A DNA stretch of 64,000 nt from Bradyrhizobium sp. 200 (GCF_023100945.1 NZ_CP064689.1:3392001-3456000); one strand, 5' to 3'; positions 51,151-59,715 are shown, numbered from the stretch's first letter. Made by a program: numbers and translations. Notes: generated by a model not told the origin, from the letters alone.

Positions 51151-51175
51151 AACGAAAGAGTTGCGCAGTGGTTCC
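51151..51175 (-). promoter_or_regulatory. EcfG-type promoter for CsbD
   Basis: On the minus strand GGAAC, 16 bases, CGTT (plus: AACG 51151-51154, GTTCC 51171-51175): exact consensus, 34 bp upstream of the CsbD ATG. Confidence 0.8.
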
Positions 51176-51298
51176 TCGGAGAACAAGCGCCGGTCTTGCA
51201 CACGATGACTTCTGCGGACGCGTCGGACGGCGGCAAATATGTCCGCTGTCGAGGGTAGAGCGGATGTCGCCGATCGCCGTGTCTTGGCGCGGCCAACC

Positions 51299-51503
51299 CA
51301 CGCGGGATACGCACGCGGTGGAGCAGTCCAACCAGAGGCGCCAACACGAAACTGAGCAAAATAGCCAAGGCTATCGGTATGATGATCTCACGACCGAAAT
51401 ACAGTACCATTACAATGATTGCAGCAAGGATCGCCGTTGCCACTGCGCTCAGCAGGGCAATCAGTTCTTCTGGTGTTCGCGCTTTGAAAGGCTGTCTTAT
51501 CAC
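51299..51503 (-). pseudogene. AI-2E family transporter, N-terminal remnant
   Basis: The first ~68 codons read MIRQPFKARTPEELIALLSA, IVMVLYFGREIIIPIALAILLSFVLAPLVGLLHRVRIPRG, which is the start of an AI-2E permease and parallels the N-terminus of the fusion gene at 48115. After about 51299 the similarity ends and the frame runs into the CsbD promoter region. It is a fragment of a second AI-2E gene, cut off when this region was rearranged. Confidence 0.7.
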
Positions 51504-51512
51504 AGCTCCTCG

Positions 51513-52574
51513 CTACGCCGGGAAAGCCGCGGACTGCTTAACCCTTGCATTTCTGGCGGGCTCTGACGGCATATCCCTGGAAACTTCGTTTATTGCCGAC
51601 ATTATTGAGTTCGTCGCCGTCTGATGCACCATGTGGCCGCCGCCTGGAACGCGGTGAAACTTACTTTGGGCAACGTTGGCATGGAGTCGGCGCGACTGTT
51701 CATCGATGTCGATCAACCGGTCTTCCTCACCTGCGATGATGCTAACGGGCATCTCCAGGTTGGCATATTGGTCCTGGAAGTCGAAGGCATCCGGAATCAT
51801 GAGCGCGGATTCCGCGGCCGCTGCGCGAATTTGAGATGGACGGACCGCCATCTCCTTCGGAAACCCTTCAAATTTCTTCGGCACGGATTGGGGGCCGAAG
51901 ATTTTTGCCATCAAGACCGGCCACATGATGCGGGCCGCAATCGGCGACAGGGTTTGGCAAATCACGTCGCCTGCTAAAGGCACAGCTGGCACCGAAAGCG
52001 CCAATACGTCTGCTCGGGCTGTTGGATAGTAGTATCCTGAGGCTAGGACCAGACCGCGGACTAGTTTTCGATACTTGAGGGCCAAGGCAACTGCGACCGA
52101 AGCGCCCCAGGAATGTCCGAGTACCGTGGCGTGTGAGACGCCAAGTCGTTGAAGCGTTCTGTTGATCAGGTCGGCTTGCGCTGTCGGCGTCCAAATCACG
52201 TTGCGAGGCCGGTCACTATGGCCGAAGCCAGGACGGTCAAAAACGATGACGCGATAATTCTTCGAGGCTAAATCGATCAACCCGCTGGATTGAAAATCCT
52301 GAATCATGCTGCCATTGCCATGCAACAGGACCAGCGGCTCCCCCGAGCCTCGTTCGACGTAGTGGAGCCGGACGCCATTTACCTCCAAGAATTGACCAAC
52401 GGGGGGATTGTCGCTTTCAGCCTTCTTGGCTAGGCGGCGGTTCGCCAAGGCTGATAAAGCTAAGGCGCCAATTATTGCAGCTGCGGTGGCAAGATAGGGG
52501 TGTGCGCGAGCCGACGCGCGGCCTTGATTGAAGACGGATCGGGAGGTGCGTGCCTTGCGACGGGGTGCGGTCAT
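51513..52574 (-). CDS. alpha/beta hydrolase, paralogue of the gene at 30743
   Basis: A 353-residue hydrolase nearly identical in plan to the gene at 30743: basic start, TM-like segment (YLATAAAIIGALALSALA), NRRLAKKAESDNPPVGQFLEVNGVRLHYVERGSGE, oxyanion HGNGSMIQDF, nucleophile GHSWGAS, acid Asp in AGEEDRLID and His in GGGHMVHQ. The shared blocks FGP-SVPKKFEGFPKEMA-RPSQIRA-AAESALMIPDA show it is a recent duplicate. Start at 52574 (MTAPRRKARTS) is chosen as it falls downstream of the promoter. Probably an inner-membrane-anchored hydrolase expressed in stress; substrate unknown. Confidence 0.9.
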   Translation of the reverse strand: MTAPRRKARTSRSVFNQGRASARAHPYLATAAAIIGALALSALANRRLAKKAESDNPPVGQFLEVNGVRLHYVERGSGEPLVLLHGNGSMIQDFQSSGLIDLASKNYRVIVFDRPGFGHSDRPRNVIWTPTAQADLINRTLQRLGVSHATVLGHSWGASVAVALALKYRKLVRGLVLASGYYYPTARADVLALSVPAVPLAGDVICQTLSPIAARIMWPVLMAKIFGPQSVPKKFEGFPKEMAVRPSQIRAAAAESALMIPDAFDFQDQYANLEMPVSIIAGEEDRLIDIDEQSRRLHANVAQSKFHRVPGGGHMVHQTATNSIMSAINEVSRDMPSEPARNARVKQSAAFPA

Positions 52575-52638
52575 TTTGCGCTCAGTAGGGCGTGCACGAA
52601 ATCCTGAAGACACAGGGAATTGTTGCAGCGGAGATTGA

Positions 52639-52663
52639 ACGAGCGATACCCACCTTCGTTCCT
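52639..52663 (-). promoter_or_regulatory. EcfG-type promoter for alpha/beta hydrolase 2
   Basis: On the minus strand GGAAC, 16 bases, CGTT (plus: AACG 52639-52642, GTTCC 52659-52663), 65 bp upstream of the chosen ATG; the copy at 30743 has its site at the same distance (64 bp). Confidence 0.8.
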
Positions 52664-52760
52664 AGTAGGTGTGAATTGCCTCCTCGAGCATTGGCGCTAG
52701 TTTGCTTCCCGTGCACATCGTTGCGTCCGCGGTTCTTAACAGAGGCGCAATCACAGTTTA

Positions 52761-52785
52761 GGAACCTTGAGCGCGCGCGCCGGTT
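52761..52785 (+). promoter_or_regulatory. possible EcfG-type promoter for the ferritin-like gene
   Basis: GGAAC (52761-52765), 16 bases, GGTT (52782-52785), 32 bp upstream of the ATG at 52818. The -10 lacks the usual first C but keeps GTT one base inside. Confidence 0.45.
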
Positions 52786-52817
52786 GGCTGGTCTCACAAT
52801 AATCTGGGAGACAGACG

Positions 52818-53318
52818 ATGACGACAACGGCACGCGATGTATACGTGGTAGGCCTCCGCAATGCCCACGCGATGGAGGTCCAGGCCCGAGAACTTATGGA
52901 GCGACAATCCGAGCGCCTGGGTGACTATCCCGACGTTCAAGCCAAGGTAAAAGAACATCTGGCTGAGACGAACGAGCAGCTCAAGCGACTGGAACAATGC
53001 CTTGAGGCGTGTGGCGAAACCTCTTCCACATTAAAGGATACAGTCCAGTCCGCGATGGCCAACACGATGGCTATGGCCAACGCGATGGCTGGCGACGAAA
53101 TCCTGAAGAATACCTTCGCAAATAGCGCCTTCGAGCATTTCGAAATCGCTGCCTACAAGTCTTTGCTGACCCTGTGCGGTTCGGCAGGCCAGGAAAAGGC
53201 GCGCGCACTGCTGGAAGCAAATCTTGAAGAGGAAGAGCGAATGGCCGCGTGGATCGACGCCCATGTCGGCAAGGTGACGCAGGACTATCTCGCGGTCGAG
53301 CAGCGCAAGGCAGCTTAG
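52818..53318 (+). CDS. DUF892 (YciE/YciF) ferritin-like protein
   Basis: A 166-residue helical protein: VYVVGLRNAHAMEVQARELMERQSERLGDYPDVQAKVKEHLAETNEQLKRLEQCLEACGE, then FANSAFEHFEIAAYKSLLTLCGSAGQEKARALLEANLEEEERMAAWIDAHVGKVTQDYLAVEQRK. The LRNAHAMEVQA-ELM start and EH-EIA-YKSL centre match the YciE/F group; the metal-site candidates are Glu/His in KEHLAET, EHFEIA and EEEE. GGGAGA precedes the ATG. It is the third DUF892 domain in the window, next to the hydrolase that shares its divergent promoter region. Confidence 0.88.
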   Translation: MTTTARDVYVVGLRNAHAMEVQARELMERQSERLGDYPDVQAKVKEHLAETNEQLKRLEQCLEACGETSSTLKDTVQSAMANTMAMANAMAGDEILKNTFANSAFEHFEIAAYKSLLTLCGSAGQEKARALLEANLEEEERMAAWIDAHVGKVTQDYLAVEQRKAA

Positions 53319-53325
53319 ACCGATT

Positions 53326-53357
53326 GGCTCCCCGCCCTTCCTTTCGGCCGGGGAGCC
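53326..53357 (+). terminator. hairpin terminator of the ferritin-like gene
   Basis: GGCTCCCCG (53326-53334) pairs perfectly with CGGGGAGCC (53349-53357), 14-base loop, followed by CTCCCTT. It lies 7 bp after the stop. Confidence 0.7.
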
Positions 53358-53424
53358 CTCCCTTCAGATCGGAGAAAGCGGCGATCGAGGCCAAGACTGT
53401 CCTGCAGCCAGCGGCCTAGCCCCG

Positions 53425-53612
53425 CTAGAACGAGTTTGCCAACTCGATCTCTGCCTTCAGCGCCGTAATTCGGCGTTCGGCTTCCCTCGCGGTCAGGTTC
53501 TTCTCAAGCAGCTTCGGCTGGATAGGCCTCGGCGCTAAGCGTGCGCAGGGTTGCCAGCTGACGCAGTGTCATCGGGGCGTCGATCTGGTCCGGTAGCGGG
53601 ACATTCCAAGGA
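53425..53612 (-). pseudogene. DUF3072-like protein, frameshifted
   Basis: On the minus strand, PDQIDAPMTLRQLATLRTLSAEAYPA is in one frame and KLLEKNLTAREAERRITALKAEIELANSF to TAG in the next, with the break near 53520. The MT--Q-A-LRTLSAEA and LT--EA-RRI-ALK order matches DUF3072. A single base change would restore the reading; no start codon is clear. Confidence 0.6.
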
Positions 53613-53699
53613 CTCCAAGTTTCTCTGCTCGGCTCGCATTCTTAACTTGAAATTTGTTCTTTATTTGTTCTCTATAGGTTCAACTGTTAGAGGTGAGCC

Positions 53700-53866
53700 A
53701 TGGGTAATAAACTGAACGAAATTCGCAGGAAAATCAGGCTCTTACGCGCTCAAATGCTAAGCGCGGAGGATAGCATCCGCCGACAGCTCGACCGAGAGGA
53801 GGACTGCCCGAGGCCTCAACGCAGTTGATGGCCATGCGGGTCGTCATGCTCGGCCTTAGCGGCGAA
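53700..53866 (+). pseudogene. small coiled protein, frameshifted and cut by IS66
   Basis: The ATG at 53700 opens MGNKLNEIRRKIRLLRAQML and SAEDSIRRQLDREEDC, after which the expected EASTQLMAMRVVMLGLSGE follows in another frame and then meets IS66 sequence near 53867. A related short protein family (KL-EIRRKI--LRAEML--E--IR-Q---D-DC--A---LMAMR) seems familiar from Bradyrhizobium. GAGGTGA precedes the start. One frameshift and one truncation are visible. Confidence 0.65.
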
Positions 53867-54369
53867 GCGATTGCGCCAGATGCGCAGTGCGTAAGGCGAA
53901 AGGCCGAGCGCCGCGGCATACTCCGCACTCCCCATGCCGCTCCAGTTCATCGCCTCAACGTGCATGCCCCAGAACGCCCGAACAGCAATCGGTTCCCTAT
54001 CCGTGCGCATGTTGTAGCGATAGGTATAAGCCTTCCGGCGTCGCTTCGATGGCGCCTTCTTGCCCTGTCGTTCGAGCTTCTTGATGCGCAAATTCCGCAG
54101 ACGTTCCTTACGTTTGCGGAGATCCTCCGGGCTCAGCAGATGACGCGCCCATCTCGTGAACGCCGCCACCGAAAGATCGCGTCTCCGGTAATATTCCTGC
54201 ACGTCTTGATGGCCGCCGTACCAAGTCGCGACGTGGTTCGACCAGTACGGGTTGTTGGCCTTTGCCCAGGAACGATGACCCACCGCCGGAGATCCTCCAC
54301 AGCAGTAGAGAACCCGAAATGGAACGAGAACACATCATCGATGAGACGTGCAGGATTCGGACGGTTACC
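53867..54369 (-). mobile_element. truncated older IS66-family copy
   Basis: The minus frame to 54283 (MGHRSWAKANNPYWSNHVATWYGGHQDVQEYYRRRDLSVAAFTRW, EAMNWSGMGSAEYAAALGLSPYALRIWRNRF) is the ORF1-type protein of an IS66 element, cut after WRNRF. Its outer end at 54369 is GTAACCGTCCGAATCCTGCAC (read on minus), the IS66 terminal repeat with one change. ORF2 and the transposase are gone. It is distinct in sequence from the intact element beside it. Confidence 0.75.
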
Positions 54370-54402
54370 GAGCGCTGGTAAGCGTCCGAAGCTTGCACTT
54401 GA

Positions 54403-55932
54403 TCAGGCATTGACATGATTTTCGCGAATCCACGCCCACGGCAGCAATTCGTCGAGACGGTTGACGGGATGTCCGTCGACCATCCGCTCCAGCACGTCAC
54501 GCAGATAGACATAGGGCTCGACATCGTTGAGCTTGCAGGTCGCGATCAGCGAGCAGGCGACGGCCCAGCGGTGCCCGCCGCCGTCGCTGCCGGCGAACAG
54601 GTGGTTCTTGCGGCCGAGCGCCACAGGTCTGATTGCGCGTTCGACCGGATTGGTGTCGAGCTCAATGCGGCCATCACGCAGGAAACGCGTCAACCCCTCC
54701 CAGCGCGAGAGCGCGTAGCGGATCGCTTCGGCAAGCGTGCTGCGGCCAGAGACGAGGGGAAGCTGCGCCTCCAGCCAGGAATGCAGCGCTTGAACGATTG
54801 GTCTGGAGAAGGACCGTCGCTCGGCGAGCCGATGAGCCGACGACTGCCCCCGGACTCGGGATTCGATAGCATAGAGTTCGCCGATCCGGCGCAGAGCTTC
54901 GGTCGCCACGGGCGATCCAGTCGCCTCGGCAACCTCGTAAAACTTTCTTCTTGTGTGGCTCCAACAGGCGGCCAAAACAACGCCTTCATTGGTGGCGAGT
55001 TGCTCGAAGCCGGCATATCCGTCGACATGCAGGACACCTTTGAAGTCGGCAAGATGAGCTGCCGGACGCTCAGCCTTGCGGTCCGGCGCAAACAGATAGA
55101 CCGCCGCCGGCGGCTCAGGGCCGCACCACGGCCGCTGTTCGCGAGCATAGACCCAAAGACGCCCGGTCTTCGTCCGTCCTCGGCCGGGATCGAGCACAGG
55201 AACGGGCGTGTCATCGGCGAACAGATGATCGGAAGCAAACACGTTCTTGCACAATCGTTCGTGCAGGGCTTCCAGCCACCAGCACGCGCCACCAACCCAG
55301 CCGGCCAGGGTCGAACGGCTGAGATCGACACCATGTCGGGCAAAGATTTGCGACTGCCGATAAAGCGGAGTGTGGTCGCAATACTTACTGACCAGCACCT
55401 GCGCGAGCAGCGCCGGCGATGCCAGGCCACCCGCAATCGGCCGCTCCGGCGCGGCCGCCTGCACCACCTTGTTGCAGGAGCGACACGCGTACTTTGGGCG
55501 AGCGATGCGCACGACACGAAGTTGTGCCGGTACCCAGTCCAGCATTTCACTGACGCTCTCGCCGATGGCATGCAATGTCCCGCCACAGCAAGCGCAGACC
55601 CTGTCCTCGACATCGAGCACGACGTCTTCGCGAGGCAGATGAGCGGGCAACGGCTTGCGCCGCGACGGCGCATCCGGGGTGTCCGTAACGATCGTTGGAC
55701 GGTTCTCCCTGATGCGGCCGATATCGCTGTCGATATCCTCCAGACCGAGCGCAAGTTGGTCAGGGTCGATGCGCTCGGAACGGCGCCCGAACTGCATTCT
55801 CTGAAGCTGTTTGATGATCGACTGGAGGCGCTCGATCTCGCCGTCTTTGTGCTCGATCGCCGTGGCGATATCGCGCACCAGGCGCTGCAGAAGCACTGTA
55901 TCTGTCGGGAGATTATTGAGATCGAGCTGCAT
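54403..55932 (-). CDS. IS66-family transposase (TnpC)
   Basis: A 509-residue DDE transposase. N-terminal leucine-rich coiled segment (VLLQRLVRDIATAIEHKDGEIERLQSIIKQLQRMQFGRRSERIDPDQ), zinc-finger-like Cys cluster (VCACCGGTLHAIGE, YACRSCNKVV), then the catalytic core with Asp in FADDTPVPVLDPGRG, Asp in LHVDGYAGF and Glu in SRWEGLTRFL, and the IS66 C-terminal RIELDTNPVERAIRPVALGRKNHLFAGSDGG. Length is normal for IS66. It follows the accessory genes of the element and ends 25 bp from the left terminal repeat. Confidence 0.95.
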   Translation of the reverse strand: MQLDLNNLPTDTVLLQRLVRDIATAIEHKDGEIERLQSIIKQLQRMQFGRRSERIDPDQLALGLEDIDSDIGRIRENRPTIVTDTPDAPSRRKPLPAHLPREDVVLDVEDRVCACCGGTLHAIGESVSEMLDWVPAQLRVVRIARPKYACRSCNKVVQAAAPERPIAGGLASPALLAQVLVSKYCDHTPLYRQSQIFARHGVDLSRSTLAGWVGGACWWLEALHERLCKNVFASDHLFADDTPVPVLDPGRGRTKTGRLWVYAREQRPWCGPEPPAAVYLFAPDRKAERPAAHLADFKGVLHVDGYAGFEQLATNEGVVLAACWSHTRRKFYEVAEATGSPVATEALRRIGELYAIESRVRGQSSAHRLAERRSFSRPIVQALHSWLEAQLPLVSGRSTLAEAIRYALSRWEGLTRFLRDGRIELDTNPVERAIRPVALGRKNHLFAGSDGGGHRWAVACSLIATCKLNDVEPYVYLRDVLERMVDGHPVNRLDELLPWAWIRENHVNA

Positions 55933-56001
55933 GTCCGATTCTACTCGAACACGCTGATTCGAAGAAGCAACTTCGCCTTGTTTGATGCGGGTCTGTGTGA
56001 T

Positions 56002-56355
56002 TCACCCAGCGAGAACTGGCTTCCACACACGTTCAGGTGCGCGCCAGTCAATGCCTTCGATCAGCATCGCAAGCTGTGCCGGTGTCAGCGTGATCGAACC
56101 GTCGTAACCTGCCATCACCGGCCAGACAAAGCGACCCTGGTCGATCCGCTTGGTGAACAGGCAAAGACCGTTGCCGTCCCAGAACAGGACCTTCAACATC
56201 GATGCCTTCTTGCCGCGGAAGGCAAACAGATGGCCCGAGAACGGATCTTTCTTCAGCACTTCCTGGACCAACATCGCGAGTCCATCTATGCCTTTCCTCA
56301 TGTCCGTGTACCCAAGCGCCAGGTGCACTTTCACGCCCGCAGGAACAATCAGCAT
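56002..56355 (-). CDS. IS66 accessory protein TnpB
   Basis: A 117-residue protein with the IS66 Orf2 pattern: MLIVPAGVKVHLALGYTDMRKGIDGLAMLVQEVLKKDPFSGHLFAFRGKKASMLKVLFWDGNGLCLFTKRIDQGRFVWP. It is required with TnpA for transposition in characterised IS66 elements; its biochemical role is unclear. Its start overlaps the end of TnpA by 7 bp, as expected for coupled translation. Confidence 0.95.
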   Translation of the reverse strand: MLIVPAGVKVHLALGYTDMRKGIDGLAMLVQEVLKKDPFSGHLFAFRGKKASMLKVLFWDGNGLCLFTKRIDQGRFVWPVMAGYDGSITLTPAQLAMLIEGIDWRAPERVWKPVLAG

Positions 56356-57236
56356 GGCGCGATCTCTCCGCTCTCAACGCGCGCCTGCACAACATCGGGA
56401 TCGCTGCCGACGGGAGCAAAGACACGCCGCCCATCGGGCAGATCAACAGCCATCATTCCTTCCGGCGGTCGTAGAACGAGAGCGGCCGTCGTGTCGTCCG
56501 CCAGCGCGACGGATGCAAGCTTTGCGCGCTTCTTCTGCGCCACGCCGAACTCCACTCGCCAGCGGAACAGCAGCCCCGTGACGATGCCGTGCTTGCGGGC
56601 AATGCTTGAGACGGTGGCGCCCGGCTGCTCGCTTTCCCTCACGATCGCGAGCTTCTGCTCGTCGCTGAAGAAGCGCCGGGTGGGCGCCGCTGGCGCTCGC
56701 GGAGCGTCATCCGCAGCTGCTGTCAAGCTCCTTTCGGAGGCTGGTTGGCTAGCACTAGTGCTAACGACCGGGCGGGCGGAGGGGTGAAGATGCGCGCGCC
56801 AGTCGATTGTAACCTTGCCCTGGTCCAGTCGGTCACGCCATGTGCGCAGCGCGGAGGGCGAAAGCGACAGTGCGGCAGCGTACTCGCGCACACCCATGCC
56901 GCTCCAGTTCATCGCCTCGACATGCATCGCCCAGAACGCCTGCATGCCGCGATGGCGCACGTCCGTGCTGATGCCAAAAGCATTCCGGCGGCGCTTTCGC
57001 AGCCCCTTTTCCCGCTCTTCACGGCGCTTCTCGCGACGCAATTCCGTCTGATATTCCGTGAGCTTGCGTGCAGCTTCCTCGCCAGCGAGCGCGTTGAGCC
57101 AGCGCGCGAATGTCTTCTCGTCCAATCCTTGCTGGAGGCAATAGACGGCGCGCGAAACGCCGCTGCGCTGCCAGGCCTCGATGTGAATCGCCCACCACCC
57201 ACGCCTGACCTTGTTCTGGAAATGTTTCGGACCCAC
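56349..57236 (-). CDS. IS66 accessory protein TnpA-like (ORF1), long form
   Basis: A 295-residue protein. The N-terminal half (MGPKHFQNKVRRGWWAIHIEAWQRSGVSRAVYCLQQGLDEKTFARWLNAL, EAMNWSGMGVREYAAALSLSPSALRTWRDRLDQG) is a helix-turn-helix-rich segment seen twice; the C-terminal half (RRFFSDEQKLAIVRESEQPGATVSSIARKHGIVTGLLFRWRVEFGV) is the usual TnpA helix-turn-helix, ending in a small beta domain (VLRPPEGMMAVDLPDGRRVFAPVGSDPDVV). Ordinary IS66 TnpA is ~130 residues, so this is a long fusion type. The start follows the flanking repeat shared with the older copy. Confidence 0.85.
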   Translation of the reverse strand: MGPKHFQNKVRRGWWAIHIEAWQRSGVSRAVYCLQQGLDEKTFARWLNALAGEEAARKLTEYQTELRREKRREEREKGLRKRRRNAFGISTDVRHRGMQAFWAMHVEAMNWSGMGVREYAAALSLSPSALRTWRDRLDQGKVTIDWRAHLHPSARPVVSTSASQPASERSLTAAADDAPRAPAAPTRRFFSDEQKLAIVRESEQPGATVSSIARKHGIVTGLLFRWRVEFGVAQKKRAKLASVALADDTTAALVLRPPEGMMAVDLPDGRRVFAPVGSDPDVVQARVESGEIAPC

Positions 57237-57318
57237 CGGAGATTCTCCACTGCAGCAGAAAACCCGAAATGGAACGAGAACGCACTCTCAGAAAGTCGTG
57301 CAAGATTCGGACGCTTAC

Positions 57319-57608
57319 GAGCGCTGGGAGTGACGGCAAGATAAAGCGAGTTGCCTCGCTGCCGGAACTTCGTTCCTAAGGTTTTGTCTGCACATTGCTT
57401 TTGCGCGGCTCGGTTTGAGCCGGTGAGGTGAGGCGGGGGCGCTTCCGATACTTTCTTCTTTGTTTCCAACGGTCTCAGCGACGTCGCTCGCAATGTGCGG
57501 GATGCGCGAGACCGACGCGCTTACGCTGGCGTAAGTGTTTCTGCGCTCCTCCGCGATTGGCGCATTTCGGATCTTGCGGGAAGTGTTTGGACTTTCAATC
57601 GTCATCGC
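57319..57608. other. intergenic region before the relaxase; candidate transfer origin
   Basis: No gene supported. It holds GGTCTC (57471-57476) with GAGACC (57508-57513), a GCGACGTCGC palindrome (about 57477-57486), and CTTACGC (57520-57526) with GCGTAAG (57529-57535) followed by TGTTTCTGCGC. Inverted repeats followed by a GTAAGTG-type sequence right upstream of a relaxase are how oriT sites look in mobilisable elements. The nick site is not recognised with certainty. Confidence 0.35.
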
Positions 57609-59715
57609 ATGGCGCGTGACGAAAACGACTTCCGCATCCGTCCCGGCAAGGTCCGTGATCGCAGTGGTGCGGGGAGGAGTGCGCCCCGGATCGGCGGGAT
57701 GCGCCGTCGCCCGGCCAGCTTTCTCGGCGAGGTCCATCAGGCCATACGCCGGGCGGGCGGCAACCCCGATCGGCCGGGCAGGGCCGGAAAGGGAAGCGGC
57801 CGGTTCAATGCACGTGGGCGGGGTGCTGCAACGGCGCTGACGCTCAAGGATCGGAGCGCGTGGAGTCGGGACGGCAGCGGGACGCGCACGCGGGCGCGAC
57901 GGGTGGCGGTGAAGGCCCGCGTGGTGAAGCTCAACCCGCAGCGCGGAGCCGCCCGCGGACGGCAGTTCGTCAGCGCCAAGGCGGTGGACGCGCATCTGCG
58001 GTATCTCGAACGGGACGGCGTGACGAAGGATGGTGAGAAGGGCCAGGTCTATTCGGCCGAGCGCGACGTCGAGGATGGCCGCGCTTTCCTCGACCGGGGT
58101 CGCGAGGATCGCCATCAGTTCCGCTTCATCGTCTCCGCCGAGGAAGGGGTGGAGCTAGCCGACCCGCGCGAGACCACCCGCGATCTGATGGGGCAGATGG
58201 AAGCTGATCTCGGAACCAAGCTCGACTGGATCGCGGTCGATCATCACAACACCGGCCATCCCCACACCCACATCATCGTTCGTGGCATCACGGACGACGG
58301 CAAGACCCTCAACATCGCCGGCGACTATATCGCCTACGGGATTCGCGAGCGCGCGAGCGAGGTCGTTACCCGAGAACTGGGGCGGCAGACCGAACTTGAA
58401 GTGACAAAGCAGCTTGAGCGGGAGTTGGATGCCGATCGTTTCACCCGGCTCGACCGGATGTTGATCGCCGAGCAACAGGGGAAGGAATTTGCTGACCTGC
58501 GTCCCGACCGGGACCTGCGAGACACGTTCCGTCAGAACCGCGCCCTGCTGATCGAGCGGGCGCGCAAGCTTGAGCGCATGGGGTTGGCTACCGAGGTCGA
58601 GACTGGGCAATGGATCGTGTCGCCCAAAGCCGAGCCGGCGCTGCGCGAGCTTGGCGAGCGCGGCGACATTATCAAGGCCATGCACCGGGCGCTGGAGCGG
58701 GAGGGCCTGGCGGGGGATCGGCACCCCGCGCGCTACGTCCTGCACCGCGAGAACGCGACCGAGCGCATCGTCGGCCGGGTGCTGGACAAGGCGCTCGGCG
58801 GCGACGAGATGGGCGAGCGGGTCCGGCTGGTGATCGACGGGGCAGACGGGCGTGTGCATCATGTCGAGATGGATGCCGCCCGCGCCGAGGAGGTCGGCCG
58901 AGGCATGATCGTCGCGGCGGGCTCCGCCCCCCCCCGGGCTCCGCGCCGCCGACCGCAACATCATGGATATTGCAGATCAAGGAGGCGTCTACCGACCGTC
59001 CGAGCATCTGGAGCGGGCGAGAACTGCCATCGAACGCATCGGCGGCGACCCCGAGGCCTTCGTTCGATCCCACGTCCGCCGCCTGGAGGCGCTGCGCCGG
59101 GCCGGCCATGCCGAGCGGATCGATGCGGATCACTGGCGCGTCCCTGCCGATCTTCCCGAGCGCGGCCAAGCCTACGATCTGGCGCGGGACCGCGCGAACA
59201 TCCGAATAAGCGTCCTGTCTTCCACCGGCCTCGACCAGCAGATCGACCAAGACGGTGCGACCTGGCTCGATCGCGAACTGGCCTCGCCCAGCCGTACCAC
59301 GCTTGCCAATACCGGGTTCGGCCGAGAGGTCACTGAGGCAATGGAACGCCGCAGGCGGAGCCTCGTGAACATGGGTCACGCCGTCCGGCTGGAGGACGGC
59401 CGTATCCGTGTGTCAAAGGATTTTATCGCCAATCTGGAGCGTACAGAGGTGACTCGTGTCGGCAAGACCATGGCTGCCGAACGCGGTCTGACGTTCACCG
59501 CCGCCAAGACCGGCGAATATGTCAGCGGCACGCTTGTCGGCTCCACCCAGCTCGCGAGCGGCCGCTTCGCCATGATCGATGACGGCATCGGCTTCCAGCT
59601 GGTGCCGTGGCAGCCCGTTCTCGAAAAGCGAATCGGCCAGCACATCACCGGCATCGCGCGTGATGCCGGCGGAATCGAATGGGGATTCGGCAAGAAACGG
59701 GGGCTGGGGTTATGA
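57609..59715 (+). pseudogene. relaxase/mobilisation protein (DUF3363/VirD2-like), frameshifted at a C9 run
   Basis: The first part, 57609 to about 58930, begins MARDENDFRIRPGKVRDRSGAG and has the relaxase histidine triad region HHNTGHPHTHIIVRG (about residues 217-231) with KLDWIAVDH before it and the long helical region DADRFTRLDRMLIAEQQGKEFADLRP. At the C9 run (58927-58935) the frame is lost; the protein continues one frame over as LRAADRNIMDIADQGGVYRPSEHLERARTAIERIGGDPEAF to DAGGIEWGFGKKRGLGL, TGA at 59715. With eight C the reading would be continuous (~701 residues), as in DUF3363 relaxases. Either slippage variation, sequence error or real loss. Confidence 0.85.

Larger units (their letters stand above)
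54378..57318 (-). mobile_element. intact IS66-family insertion sequence, 2,941 bp
   Basis: Terminal repeats GTAAGCGTCCGAA at 54378 and its inverse ending at 57318 (21 bases with one difference) bound the three IS66 genes. An 8-bp target duplication GAGCGCTG flanks it at 54370-54377 and 57319-57326, exactly the length known for IS66. All three frames are open, so the element may be active. It landed immediately next to the end of the older IS66 remnant. Confidence 0.93.

Noticed and set aside
53825..54418. Plus-strand frame over the IS66 remnant
   Set aside because: It starts at a TTG in the end of the broken small gene and then runs antisense to the IS66 ORF1 remnant.
54415..56787. 790-codon plus-strand frame across IS66
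   Set aside because: It lies antisense to the transposase and its two accessory genes, all well supported; no protein family pattern is visible.
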